A stretch of DNA of 64,000 nucleotides from Rhipicephalus microplus (taxonomy: Eukaryota > Arthropoda > Arachnida > Ixodida > Ixodidae), in assembly GCF_043290135.1 (NCBI RefSeq), contig NW_027464602.1, positions 2,480,001 to 2,544,000 of the forward strand. Direction: 5' to 3'. Both the position numbers and the translations under genes were made by a program. Of the stretch, positions 48,631 through 60,689 are shown piece by piece (position 1 is the stretch's first letter; each line of letters begins with the position of its first letter). The notes beneath the pieces were generated by a model, which saw nothing but the letters and a program-made list of their open reading frames with translations, had not been told where the DNA came from and did not search any database.

Positions 48631-50615
48631 AGTCTTGCTCCACTCTCACCACCATCAGAACATATCTTCAAAGCTATCAGCGCAAAAAAAAGCGCCGCAC
48701 CACCACCGGGTGGGCTCGAACCTCCAAACTTTCGGTTAACAGCCGATCGCGCAAGCCAATTGCGCCACGGAGACAGTCCTGCTCCACTGTCACCACCATC
48801 AGAACATATCTTCAAAGCTATCAACCCAAAGAAAAAAAGCACCGCACCACCACCGGGTGGGCTCGAACCTCCAACCTCTCGGTTAACAGTCAATCGCGCT
48901 AGCCAATTGCGCCACGGAGACAGTCCTGCTCCACTCTCACCACCCTCATAACATATCTTCAAATCTATCAGCACAAAGAAAAAAAAGCGCCACACCATCA
49001 CCGGGTGGGCTCGAACCTCCAACCTTTCGGTTAACAGCCGATCGCGCAAGCCAATTGCGCCACGGAGACAGTCCTGCTCCACTCTCACCACCGTCAAAAC
49101 ATTTATTCAGAGCTATCACCCCAAAGAAAAAAAAGCGCCGCACCACCACCGGGAGGCCTCGAAACTCCAACCTTTCGGTTAACAGCCGATCGCGCTAGTC
49201 CATTGCGCCACGGACACAGTCTTGCTCCACTCTCACCACCATCAGAACATATCTTCAAAGCTATCAGCGCAAAGAAAAAAAAGCGCCGCACCACCACCGG
49301 GTGGGCTCGAACCTCCAACCTTTTGGTTAACAGCCGATCGCGCTAGCCCATTGCGCCACGGAGACAGTCTTGCTCCCTTCTCACCACCATCAGAACATAT
49401 CTTCAAAGCTATCAGCCCAAAGAAAAAAAGCGCCGCCCCACCACCGGGTGGGCTCGAACCTCCAACCTTTCGGTTAACAGCCGATCGCACTAGCCAATTG
49501 CGCCACGGAGACAGTCGTGCTCCACTCTTACCACCATCAGAACATATCTTCAAAGCTATCAGCGCAAAGAAAAAAGCAACACACCACTCCCGGGAGGGCT
49601 CGAACCTCCAACTTTTGGGTTAACAGCCGATCGCGCTGGCCAATTGCGCCACGGAGGCAGTCCTGCTGCACTCTCACCACCATTAGAACATACCTTTCAA
49701 GCTATCAGCCGAAAGAATAAAAAGCGCCAACACCACCGGGTGGGCTCGAACCTCCAACCTTTTGGTTAACGGCCGATCGCGCTAGCCAATTGCGCCACGG
49801 AGACAATCGTGCTCCACGCTCACCACCATCAGAACATATCTTCAAAGCTATCAGCGCAAAGAAAAAAGCAACACACACCAACCCGGGAAGGCTCGAACCT
49901 CCAACTTTTTGGTTAACAGCCGATCGCGCTAACCAATGGCGCCACGGGGACAGTCCTGCTCCACTCTCACCACCGTCAGAACATTTCTTCAGAGCTATCA
50001 GCCCAAAGAAAAAAAATTCGCCGCACCACCACCGGGTGGGCTCGAACCTCCACCGTTTCGATTAACAGCCGATCGCGCTAGCCCACTGCGCCACAGAGAC
50101 AGTCGTGCTCCACTCTAACCACCGTCAGACCATTTCTTCAGAGCTATCGCCCCAAAGAAAAAAAAAGCACCGCACCACCACCGGGTGGGCTCGAACCTCC
50201 AACCTTTCGGTTAACAGCCGATCGCACTAGCCAATTGCGCCACGGAGACAGTCCCGCTCAACTCTCACCGCCGTCAGAACATTTCTTCAGAGCTATCAGC
50301 CCAAAAAAAAAAGCGCCACACCACCACCGGGTGGGCTCGAAACTCCAACCTTTCGGTTAACAGCCGATCGCGCTAGCCAATCGCGCCACGGAGACAGTTC
50401 TGCTCCACTCTCACTACCACCAGAACATATCTTCAAAGCTATCAGTGCAAAGAAAAAAGCAACACACCACTCCCGGGAGGGCTCGAAACTCCAACCTTTC
50501 GGTTAACAGCCCATCGCGCTAGCCCTATGCGCCACGGGGACAGTCTTGCTCCACACTCACCACTATCAGAACATATCTTCAAAGCTATCAGCGCAAAGAA
50601 AAAAAAGCGCCGCAC

Positions 50616-50689
50616 CACCACCGGGTGGGCTCGAACCTCCAGCCTTTCGGTTAATAGCCGATCGCGCAAGCCAATTGCGCCACGGAGAC
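50616..50689 (-). tRNA. tRNA-like with ATT anticodon (Asn)
   Basis: Copy of 43415 at 7,201 bp. Confidence 0.8.
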
Positions 50690-50911
50690 AGTCCTGCTCC
50701 ACTCTCACCACCGTCAAAACATTTATTCAGAGCTATCACCCCAAAGAAAAAAAAAAGCGCCGCACCCACACCGGGAGGGCTCGAAACTCCAACCTTTCGG
50801 TTAACAGCTGATCGCACTCGCCAATTGCGCCACGGAGGCAGTCGTGCTCCACTTTCACCACCATCAGAACATATCTTCAAAGCTATTAGTGCAAAGAAAA
50901 AAGCAACACAC

Positions 50912-50985
50912 CATTCCCGGGAGGGCTCGAAACTCCAACCCTTCGGTTTACAGCCGATCGCGCTAGCCCATTGCGCCTCAAGGAC
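50912..50985 (-). tRNA. tRNA-like with Tyr anticodon GTA
   Basis: Copy of 43711, exactly 7,201 bp on. Confidence 0.8.
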
Positions 50986-51941
50986 AGTCTTGCTCCACTC
51001 TCACCACCATCAGAACATATCTTCAAAGCTATCAGCACAAAGAAAAAAAAAGCGCCGCACCACCACCGGGTGGGCTCGAACCTCCAACCTTTCAGTTAAC
51101 AGCCGATTGCGCAAGCCAATTGCGCCACGGAGACAGTCCTTCTCCACTCTCACCACCATCAGAACATATCTTCAAAGCTATCAGCCCAAAGAAAAAAAGC
51201 ACCGCACCACCACCGGGTGGGCTCGAACTTCCAACCTTTCGGTTAACAGCCAATCGCGCCAGCCAATTGCGCCACGGAAACAGTCCTGCTTCACTCTCAC
51301 CACCATCAGAACATATCTTCAAAGCTATCAGCACAAAGAAAAAAAGCGCCGCACCATCATCGGGTGGGCTCGAACCTCCAACCTTTCGGTTAACAGCCGA
51401 TCGCGCATGCCAATTGCGCCACGGAGACAGTCCTGCTCCACACTCACCACCGTCAAAACATTTATTCAGAGCTATCACCCCAAAGAAAAAAAAAGCGCCG
51501 CACCACCACCGGGTGGGCTCGAACCTCCAACCTTTCAGTTAACAGCCGATTGCGCTAGCGAATCGCGCCACGGAGACAGTCCTGCTCCCCTCTCACCACC
51601 ATCAGAACATATCTTCAAAGTTATCAGCCCAAAGAAAAAAAGCGCCGCACCACCACCGGGTGGGCTCGAAACTCCAACCTTTCGGTTAACAGCCGATCGC
51701 GCTAGCCAATTGCGCCATGGAGACAGTCCTGCTCCACTCTCACCACCATCAGAACATATCCTCAAAGCTATTACCACAAAAAAAAGCAACACACCACTCC
51801 TGGGAGGGCTCGAAACTCCAACCTTTCGGTTAACAGCCGATCGCGCTAGCCCATTGCGCCACAGAGACAGCCTTGCTCCACTCTCAACACCATCAGAACA
51901 TATCTTCAAAGCTATTAGCGCAAAGAAAAAAAGCGCCGCGC

Positions 51942-52015
51942 CAACACCGGGTGGGCTCGAACCTCCAACCTTCCGGTTGATAGCCGATCGCGCTAGCCAA
52001 TTGCGCCACGGAGAC
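51942..52015 (-). tRNA. tRNA-like with Asp anticodon ATC
   Basis: Copy of 44741 at an offset of 7,201 bp. Confidence 0.8.
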
Positions 52016-52087
52016 AGTCCTGCTTCATTTTCACCACCATCAGAACATATCTTCAAAGCTAATAGTGCAAAGAAAAAAGCAACACAC

Positions 52088-52161
52088 CACTCCCGGGAGG
52101 GCTCGAAACTCCAAACTTTCGGTTGACAGCCGATCGCGCTAGCCCAACGCGCCACGGGGAC
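52088..52161 (-). tRNA. tRNA-like with Asp anticodon GTC
   Basis: Copy of 44887 at an offset of 7,201 bp. Confidence 0.82.
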
Positions 52162-52350
52162 AGTCTTGCTCCACTGTCACCACCATTAGAACATATCTTC
52201 AAAGCTATCAGCCCAAAAAAAAAAGCACCGCACCACCACCGGGTGGGCTCGAACCTCCAACCTCTCGGTTAACAGTCAATCGCGCTAGCCAATTGCGCCA
52301 CGGAGACGGTCCTGCTCCACTCTCACCACCCTCATAACATATCTTCAAAT

Positions 52351-53965
52351 CTATCAGCACAAAGAAAAAAAAGCGCCACACCATCACCGGGTGGGCTCGA
52401 ACCTCCAACCTTTCGGTTAACAGCCGATCGCGCAAGCCAATTGCGCCACGGAGACAGTCCTGCTCCACTCTCACCACCGTCAAAACATTTATTCAGAGCT
52501 ATCACCCCAAAGAAAAAAAAGCGCCGCACCACCACCGGGAGGGCTCGAAACTCCAACTTTTCGGTTAACAGCCGATCGCGCTAGTCCATTGCGCCACGGA
52601 CACAGTCTTGCTCCACTCTCACCACCATCAGAACATATCTTCAAAGCTATCAGCGCAAAGAAAAAAAAGCGCCGCACCACCACCGGGTGGGCTCGAACCT
52701 CCAACCTTTTGGTTAACAGCCGATCGCGCTAGCCCATTGCGCCACGGAGACAGTCTTGCTCCCTTCTCACCACCATCAGAACATATCTTCAAAGCTATCA
52801 GCCCAAAGAAAAAAAGCGCCGCACCACCACCGGGTGGGCTCGAACCTCCAACCTTTCGGTTAACAGCCGATCGCACTAGCCAATTGCGCCACGGAGACAG
52901 TCGTGCTCCACTCTTACCACCATCAGAACATATCTTCAAAGCTATCAGCGCAAAGAAAAAAGCAACACACCACTCCCGGGAGGGCTCGAACCTCCAACTT
53001 TTGGGTTAATAGCCGATCGCGCTGGCCAATTGCGCCACGGAGGCAGTCCTGCTGCACTCTCACCACCATTAGAACATACCTTTCAAGCTATCAGCCCAAA
53101 GAATAAAAAGCGCCGACACCACCGGGTGGGCTCGAACCTCCAACCTTTTGGTTAACGGCCGATCGCGCTAGCCAATTGCGCCACGGAGACAATCGTGCTC
53201 CACGCTCACCACCATCAGAACATATCTTCAAAGCTATCAGCGCAAAGAAAAAAGCAACACACACCCACCCGGGAAGGCTCGAACCTCCAACTTTTTGGTT
53301 AACAGCCGATCGCGCTAACCAATGGCGCCACGGGGACAGTCCTGCTCCACTCTCACCACCGTCAGAACATTTCTTCAGAGCTATCAGCCCAAAGAAAAAA
53401 AAGCGCCGCACCACCACCGGGTGGGCTCGAACCTCCAACCTTTCGGTTAACAGCCGATCGCGTTAGCCCACTGCGCCACAGAGACAGTCGTGCTCCACTC
53501 TAACCACCGTCAGACCATTTCTTCAGAGCTATTACCACAAAGAAAAAAAAGCGCCGCAACACCACCGGGTGGGATCGAACCTCCAACCTTTCGGTTAACA
53601 GCCGATCGCGCTAGCCAATTGCGCCACGAAGACAGTCCTGCTGCACCCTCACCACCATCAGAACATATCTTCAAAGCTATTACCGCAAAGAAAAAAGCAA
53701 CACACCACTCCCGGGAGGGCTCGAAATTCCAACCTTTCGGTTAACAGCCGATCGCGCTAGCCCATTGCGCCACGGACACAGTCTTGCTCCACTCTCACCA
53801 CCATCAGAACATATCTTCAAACTATCAGGGCAAAAAAAAGCGCCGCACCACCACTGGGTGGGCTCGAAATTCCAACCTTTTGGTTAACAGCCGATCGCGC
53901 TTGCCCATTGCGCCACGGGGACAGTCTTGCTCCACTCTCACCACCATCAGAACATATCTTCAAAG
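52351..53965 (-). repeat. 1,615-bp higher-order repeat, copy 1 (11 monomers)
   Basis: Direct tandem duplication. Bodies at 52971 and 54586 (ATT anticodon) mark the period. It overlaps the end of the 5.4-kb block, so it arose after or together with that duplication. Confidence 0.82.
52971..53044 (-). tRNA. tRNA-like with ATT anticodon (Asn), paired T stem
   Basis: Copy of 45769 at 7,202 bp. Confidence 0.8.
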
Positions 53966-55580
53966 CTATCAGCACAAAGAAAAAAAAGCGCCACACCATC
54001 ACCGGGTGGGCTCGAACCTCCAACCTTTCGGTTAACAGCCGATCGCGCAAGCCAATTGCGCCACGGAGACAGTCCTGCTCCACTCTCACCACCGTCAAAA
54101 CATTTATTCAGAGCTATCACCCCAAAGAAAAAAAAGCGCCGCACCACCACCGGGAGGGCTCGAAACTCCAACTTTTCGGTTAACAGCCGATCGCGCTAGT
54201 CCATTGCGCCACGGACACAGTCTTGCTCCACTCTCACCACCATCAGAACATATCTTCAAAGCTATCAGCGCAAAGAAAAAAAAGCGCCGCACCACCACCG
54301 GGTGGGCTCGAACCTCCAACCTTTTGGTTAACAGCCGATCGCGCTAGCCCATTGCGCCACGGAGACAGTCTTGCTCCCTTCTCACCACCATCAGAACATA
54401 TCTTCAAAGCTATCAGCCCAAAGAAAAAAAGCGCCGCACCACCACCGGGTGGGCTCGAACCTCCAACCTTTCGGTTAACAGCCGATCGCACTAGCCAATT
54501 GCGCCACGGAGACAGTCGTGCTCCACTCTTACCACCATCAGAACATATCTTCAAAGCTATCAGCGCAAAGAAAAAAGCAACACACCACTCCCGGGAGGGC
54601 TCGAACCTCCAACTTTTGGGTTAATAGCCGATCGCGCTGGCCAATTGCGCCACGGAGGCAGTCCTGCTGCACTCTCACCACCATTAGAACATACCTTTCA
54701 AGCTATCAGCCCAAAGAATAAAAAGCGCCGACACCACCGGGTGGGCTCGAACCTCCAACCTTTTGGTTAACGGCCGATCGCGCTAGCCAATTGCGCCACG
54801 GAGACAATCGTGCTCCACGCTCACCACCATCAGAACATATCTTCAAAGCTATCAGCGCAAAGAAAAAAGCAACACACACCCACCCGGGAAGGCTCGAACC
54901 TCCAACTTTTTGGTTAACAGCCGATCGCGCTAACCAATGGCGCCACGGGGACAGTCCTGCTCCACTCTCACCACCGTCAGAACATTTCTTCAGAGCTATC
55001 AGCCCAAAGAAAAAAAAGCGCCGCACCACCACCGGGTGGGCTCGAACCTCCAACCTTTCGGTTAACAGCCGATCGCGTTAGCCCACTGCGCCACAGAGAC
55101 AGTCGTGCTCCACTCTAACCACCGTCAGACCATTTCTTCAGAGCTATTACCACAAAGAAAAAAAAGCGCCGCAACACCACCGGGTGGGATCGAACCTCCA
55201 ACCTTTCGGTTAACAGCCGATCGCGCTAGCCAATTGCGCCACGAAGACAGTCCTGCTGCACCCTCACCACCATCAGAACATATCTTCAAAGCTATTACCG
55301 CAAAGAAAAAAGCAACACACCACTCCCGGGAGGGCTCGAAATTCCAACCTTTCGGTTAACAGCCGATCGCGCTAGCCCATTGCGCCACGGACACAGTCTT
55401 GCTCCACTCTCACCACCATCAGAACATATCTTCAAACTATCAGGGCAAAAAAAAGCGCCGCACCACCACTGGGTGGGCTCGAAATTCCAACCTTTTGGTT
55501 AACAGCCGATCGCGCTTGCCCATTGCGCCACGGGGACAGTCTTGCTCCACTCTCACCACCATCAGAACATATCTTCAAAG
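53966..55580 (-). repeat. 1,615-bp higher-order repeat, copy 2
   Basis: Second copy, nearly identical to 52,351-53,965. Confidence 0.82.
54586..54659 (-). tRNA. tRNA-like with ATT anticodon (Asn), paired T stem
   Basis: Copy of 52971 at 1,615 bp. Confidence 0.8.
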
Positions 55581-56925
55581 CTATCAGCGCAAAGAAAAAA
55601 AAACCGCCGCACCACCACCGGGTGGGCTCGAACCTCCAACCTTTCGGTTAACAGCCGATCGCGCTAGCCAATTGCGCCACGGAGACAGTCTTGCTCCGCT
55701 CTCAACACCATCAGAACATATCTTCAAAGCTACAAGCGCAAAGAAAAAAAAGCGCCGCACCACCACCGGGTGGGCTCGAACCTCCAACCTTTCGGTTAAC
55801 AGCCTATCGCGCTAGCCAATTGCGCCACGGGGACAGTCTTGCTCCACTCTCACCATCATCAGAACATATCTTCAAAGCTATCAGCGCAAAGAAAAAAAAG
55901 CGCCGCACCACCACCGGGTGGGCTCGAACCTCCAACCTTTCGGTTAACAGCCGATCGCGCTAGCCAATTGCGCCAGGGAGACAGTCCTGCTCCACTCTCA
56001 CCACCATCAGAACATATCTTCAAAGCTATCAGCCCAAACAAAAAAAAGCACCGCACCACCACCGGGTGGGCTCGAACCTCCAACCATCCGTTTAACAGCC
56101 AATCGCGCTAGCCAATTGCGCCACGGAGACAGTCCTGCTCCACTCTCACCACCATCAGAACATATCTTCAAAGCTATCAGCACAAAGAAAAAAAAGCGCC
56201 GCACCACCACCGGGTGGGCTCTAAACTCCAACCTTTCGGTTAACAGCCGATAGCGCTAGCCAATTGCGCCATGGAGACAGTCCTGCTCCACTCTCACCAC
56301 CATCAGAACATATCTTCAAAGCTATTACCACAAAGAAAAAAGCAACACACCACTCCTGGGAGGGCTCGAACCTCCAACCTTTTGGTTAACAGCCGATCGC
56401 GCAAGCCAATTGCGCCACGGAGACAGTCCTGCTCCACTCTTACCACCATCAGAACATATCTTCAAAGCTATCAGCCCAAAGAAAAAAAAACACCGCACCA
56501 CCACCGGGTGGGCTCGAACCTCCAACCTTTCGGTTAACAGCCAATCGCGCTAGCCAATTGCGCCACGGAGACAGTCCTGCTCCACTCTCACCACCATCAT
56601 AACATATCTTCAAAGCTATCAGCACAAAGAAAAAAAAGCGCCGCACCCCCACCGGGTGGGCTCGAAACTCCAACCTTTCGGTTAACAGCCGATCGCGCTA
56701 GCCAATTGCGCCATGGAGACAGTCCTGCTCCACTCTCACCACCATCAGAACATAATTCAAAGCTATTACCACAAAGAAAAAAGCAACACACCACTCCTGG
56801 GAGGGCTCGACACTCCAACGTTTCGGTTAACAGCCGATCGCGCTAGCCCATTGCGCCACGGAGATAGCCTTGCTCCACTCTCAACACCATCAGAACATAT
56901 CTTCAAAGCTATTAGCGCAAAGAAA
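55130..56925 (-). repeat. 1.8-kb block, copy 2
   Basis: Second copy of 46,165-47,960. The larger offset compared with the 7,201-bp block is explained by extra monomers inserted at 53.4-55.1 kb. Confidence 0.8.
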
Positions 56926-56938
56926 AAAAGCGCCGCAC

Positions 56939-57012
56939 CACCACCGGGTGGGCTCGAACCTCCAACCTTTCGGTTAAAAGCCGATCGCGCTAGCCAATCG
57001 CGCCACGGAGAC
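56939..57012 (-). tRNA. tRNA-like with Lys anticodon TTT
   Basis: TTT body paired with the GTA body at 57085, about 28 kb from the next such pair. Confidence 0.8.
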
Positions 57013-57084
57013 AGTCCTGCTCCACTTTCACCACCATCAGAACATATCTTCAAAGCTATTAGTGCAAAGAAAAAAGCAGCACAC

Positions 57085-57158
57085 CGTTCCCGGGAGGGCT
57101 CAAAACTCCAACCCTTCGGTTTACAGCCGATCGCGCTAGCCCATTGCGCCACGAGGAC
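57085..57158 (-). tRNA. tRNA-like with Tyr anticodon GTA
   Basis: GTA body whose T loop reads TTTGAGC (C56 lost), paired with the TTT body at 56939. Confidence 0.8.
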
Positions 57159-57378
57159 AGTCTTGCTCCACTCTCACCACCATCAGAACATATCTTTAAA
57201 GCTATCAGGGCAAAGAAAAAAGCAACACACCACTCCAGGGTGGGCTCGAACCTCCAACCTTTCGGTTAACAGCCGATCACGCTAGCCAATTGCGCCACGG
57301 AGACAGTCCTGCTCCACTCTCACCACCGTCAGAACATTTCTTCAGAGCTATCAGCCCAAAGAAAAAAAAGCGCTGCAC

Positions 57379-57452
57379 CACCACCGGTTGGGCTCGAACC
57401 TCCAACCTTTCGGTTAGCAGCCGATCGCGCTAGCCAATTGCCCCACAGAGAC
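57379..57452 (-). tRNA. tRNA-like with Ser anticodon GCT
   Basis: The loop reads CTGCTAA, a T35-to-C change. The variable loop is short (AGGTT), while true tRNA-Ser has a long variable arm, so Ser charging is unlikely. The T-stem 3' strand is CCAAC, adding a mismatch. Confidence 0.8.
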
Positions 57453-58553
57453 AGTCGTGCTCCACTCTCACCATCGTCAAAACATCTCTTCAGAGCTATC
57501 ACCCCAAAGAAAAAAAAGCGCCGCACCACCACCGGTTGGGCTCGAACCTCCAACCTTTCGGTTAACAGCCGATTGCACTAGCCAATTGCGCCACGAAGAC
57601 TGTCCTGCTCCACTCTCACCACCATCAGAACATATCTTCAAAGCTAATACCGCAAAGAAAAAAGCAACACACCACTCCTGGGAGGGCTCGAGACTCCAAC
57701 CTTTCGGTTAACAGCCGATCGCGCTAGCCCATTGTGCCACGGAGGCAGTCTTTCTCCACTCTCACCATCATCAGAACATATCTTCAAAGCTATCAGCACA
57801 AAGAAAAAAAAGCGCTGCACCACCACCGTGTGGGCTCGAACCTCCAACCTTTCGGTTAACAGCCAATCGCGCTAGCCCATTGCGCCACGAAGACAGTCTT
57901 GCTCCACTCTCACCACCATCAGAACATATCTTCAAAGCTATCAGCGCAAAGGAAAAAGCAACACACCACTCCCGGGAGGGCTCGAAACTCCAACCTTTCG
58001 GTCAACAGCCGATCGCGCTAGCCCATTGCGCCACGGAGACAGTCTTGCTCCCTTCTCACCACCATCAGAACATAACTTCAAAGCTATCAGCCCAAAAAAA
58101 AGCACCGCACCACCACCGGGTGGGCTCGAACCTCCAACCTTTCGGTTAACAGCCGATCGCGCTAGCCAATTGCGCCACGGAGACAGTCGTGCTCCACTCT
58201 CACCACCATCAGAACTTATCTTCAAAGCTATCAGCGCAAAGAAAAAAGCAAAACACCACTCCCGGGAGGGCTCGAACCTCCAACTTTTCGGTTAACAGCC
58301 GATCGCGCTGGCCAATTGCGCCACGGAAAAAGTCCTGCTCAACTCTCACCACAATTAGAACATATCTTCAAAGCTATCAGCCCAAAGAAAAAAAAAGCGC
58401 CGCACCACCACCGGGTGGGCTCGAACCTCCAACTTCTCGGTTAACAGCCGATCGCGCTAGCCAATTGCGCCACGGGGACCGTCCTGCTCCACTCTCACCA
58501 CCGTCAGACCATTTTTTTAGAGCTATCACTCCAAAGAAAAAAAAGCGCCGCAC

Positions 58554-58627
58554 CACCACCGGGTGTGCTCGAACCTCCAACCTTTCGGTTGACAGCCGAT
58601 CGCGCTAGCCAATTGCCCCACGGAGAC
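58554..58627 (-). tRNA. tRNA-like with Asp anticodon GTC, separate lineage
   Basis: A class A body with CACACC as the T-stem/acceptor junction and GGGC in the D stem. It is not next to another GTC body, so the T36-to-C change here probably arose independently of the 41-52 kb dimers. Confidence 0.8.
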
Positions 58628-60175
58628 AGTCGTGCTCCACTCTCACCACCGTCAGAACATTTCTTCAGAGCTATCACCCCAAAGAAAAAAAAGCGCCGCA
58701 CCACCACCGGTTGGGCTAGAACCTCAAACCTTTCGGTTAACAGCCGATCGCGCTAGCCAATTGCGCCACGAAGACTGTCCTGCTTCACTCTCACCACCAT
58801 CAGAACATATCTTCAAAGTTATTACCGCAAAGAAAAAAGCAACACACCACTCCCGGGAGGGCTCAAAACTCCAACCTTTCGGTTAACAGCCGATCGCGCT
58901 AGCCCATTGCGCCACGGAGACAGTCTTGCTCCACTCTCACCACCATCAGAACATATCTCCAAAGCTATAATCGCAAAGAAAAAAGCAACACACCACTCCC
59001 GGGAGGGCTCGAAACTCCAACCTTTCGGTCAACAGCCGATCGCGCTAGCCCATTGCGCCACGGAGACAGTCTTGCTCATCTCTCACCACCATCAGAACAT
59101 ATCATCAAAGCTATCAGCCCAAAGAAAAAAAAAGCACGGCACCACCACCGGGTGGGCTCGAACCTCCAACTTTTCGGTTAACAGCCGATCGCGCTGGCCA
59201 ATTGCGCCACGGAGACAGTCCTGCTCCACTCTCACCACAATTAGAACATATCTTCAAAGCTATCAGCCCAAAGAAAAAAAAAGCGCCGCACCACCACCGG
59301 GTGGGCTCGAACCTCCAACCTTTCGGTTAACAGCAGATCGCGCTAGCGAATTGCGCCACGGAGACAATCGTGCTCCACTATCACACCATCAGAACATATC
59401 TTCAAAGCTATCAGCGCAAAGAAAAAAAAGTGCCGCACCACCACCGGGTGGGCTCGAACCTCCAACCTTTCGGTTAACAGCCGATCGCGCAAGCCAATTT
59501 CGCCACGGAGGCAGTCCTGCTCCACTCTCACCAGCATCAGAACATATCTTCAAAGGTATCAGCCCAAAGAAAAAAAAGCGCCGCACCACCACTGCGTGGG
59601 CTCGAACCTCCGACTTTTCGGTTAACAGCCGATCGCGCTAGCCAATTGCGCCACGGAGACAGGCCTGCTCCACTCTCACCACCATCAGAACATATCTTCA
59701 AAGCTATCAGCCCAAAGAAAAAAACCACAGCACCACCACCGGGTGGGCTCGAACCTCCAACCTTTCGGTTAACAGCCAATCGCGCTAACCGATTGCGCCA
59801 CAGAGACAGTCCTGCTTCACTCTCACCACCATCAGAACATATCTTCAATGCTATCAGCACAAAGAAAAAAAAGCGCCCCAGAATCACCGGGTGGGCTCGA
59901 ACTTTCAACCTTTCGGTTAACAGCCGATCGCGCTAGCCAACTGCGCCAAAGAGACAGTCGTGCTCCACTCTCACCACCATCAGAACATATCTTCAAAGCT
60001 ATCAGGGCAAAGAAAAAAGCAACACACCACTCCAGGGAGGGCTCGAAACTCCAACCTTTCGGTTAACAGCCGATCGCGCTAGCCAATTGCGCCACGGAGA
60101 CAGTCCTGCTCTACTCTCACCACCATCAGAACGTTTCTTCAGAGCTATCACCCCAAAGAAAAAAAAGCGCCGAAC

Positions 60176-60249
60176 CACCACCGGTTGGGCTCGAACCTCC
60201 AACCTTTCGGTTAGCAGCCGATCGCGCTAGCCAATTGCCCCACGGAGAC
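60176..60249 (-). tRNA. tRNA-like with Ser anticodon GCT
   Basis: Same CTGCTAA loop as 57379 in the first 2,062-bp repeat. Confidence 0.8.
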
Positions 60250-60615
60250 AGTCGTGCTCCACTCTCACCATCGTCAAAACATTTCTTCAGAGCTATCACC
60301 CCAAAAAAAAGCGCCGCACCACCACCGGTTGGGCTCGAACCTCCGACCTTTTGGTTAACAGCCCATCGCGCTAGCCAATTGCGCCATGGAGACAGTCCTG
60401 CACCACTCTCACCACCATCAGAACATATCTTCAAAGCTATCAGCCCAAAGAAAAAAAAGCGCCACACCACCACCGGGTGGGCTCGAACCTCCAACTTCTC
60501 GGTTAACAGCCGATCGCGCTAGCCAATTGCGCCACGGGGACCGTCCTGCTCCACTCTCACCACCGTCAGACCATTTTTTTAGAGCTATCACTCCAAAGAA
60601 AAAAAAGCGCCGCAC

Positions 60616-60689
60616 CACCACCGGGTGTGCTCGAACCTCCAACCTTTCGGTTGACAGCCGATCGCGCTAGCCAATTGCCCCACGGAGAC
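60616..60689 (-). tRNA. tRNA-like with Asp anticodon GTC, separate lineage
   Basis: Copy of 58554 at 2,062 bp. Confidence 0.8.

Larger units (their letters stand above)
47952..53366 (-). repeat. 5.4-kb block, copy 2 of the 7,201-bp higher-order repeat
   Basis: Near-identical to 40,750-46,164. The high identity over more than 5 kb points to recent duplication. The copies differ in a few bases, such as the A-run length near 51,490. Confidence 0.85.
56926..58359 (-). repeat. Ordinary and diverged monomers
   Basis: About ten monomers with no clear longer period, including TTT (56939), GTA (57085) and GCT (57379) anticodon bodies. Nothing but array sequence is present. Confidence 0.72.
58360..60422 (-). 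repeat. 2,062-bp higher-order repeat, copy 1 (14 monomers)
   Basis: Recurs at 2,062-2,063 bp; the GTC body at 58554 returns at 60616 and the GCT body at 60176 returns at 62239. A one-base deletion in a spacer near 59,385 (ACTATCACACC) distinguishes the copies. Confidence 0.83.

Noticed and set aside
50546..52126. A 526-codon plus-strand open frame as a repeat-rich protein gene
   Set aside because: It runs across about eleven tRNA-like monomers in the antisense direction, similar frames are open on both strands all over the array, and its peptide is a direct translation of tRNA and spacer sequence.
57379..57452. Genuine tRNA-Ser(GCT) gene
   Set aside because: There is no long variable arm; only one loop base separates it from the Asn-type neighbours.
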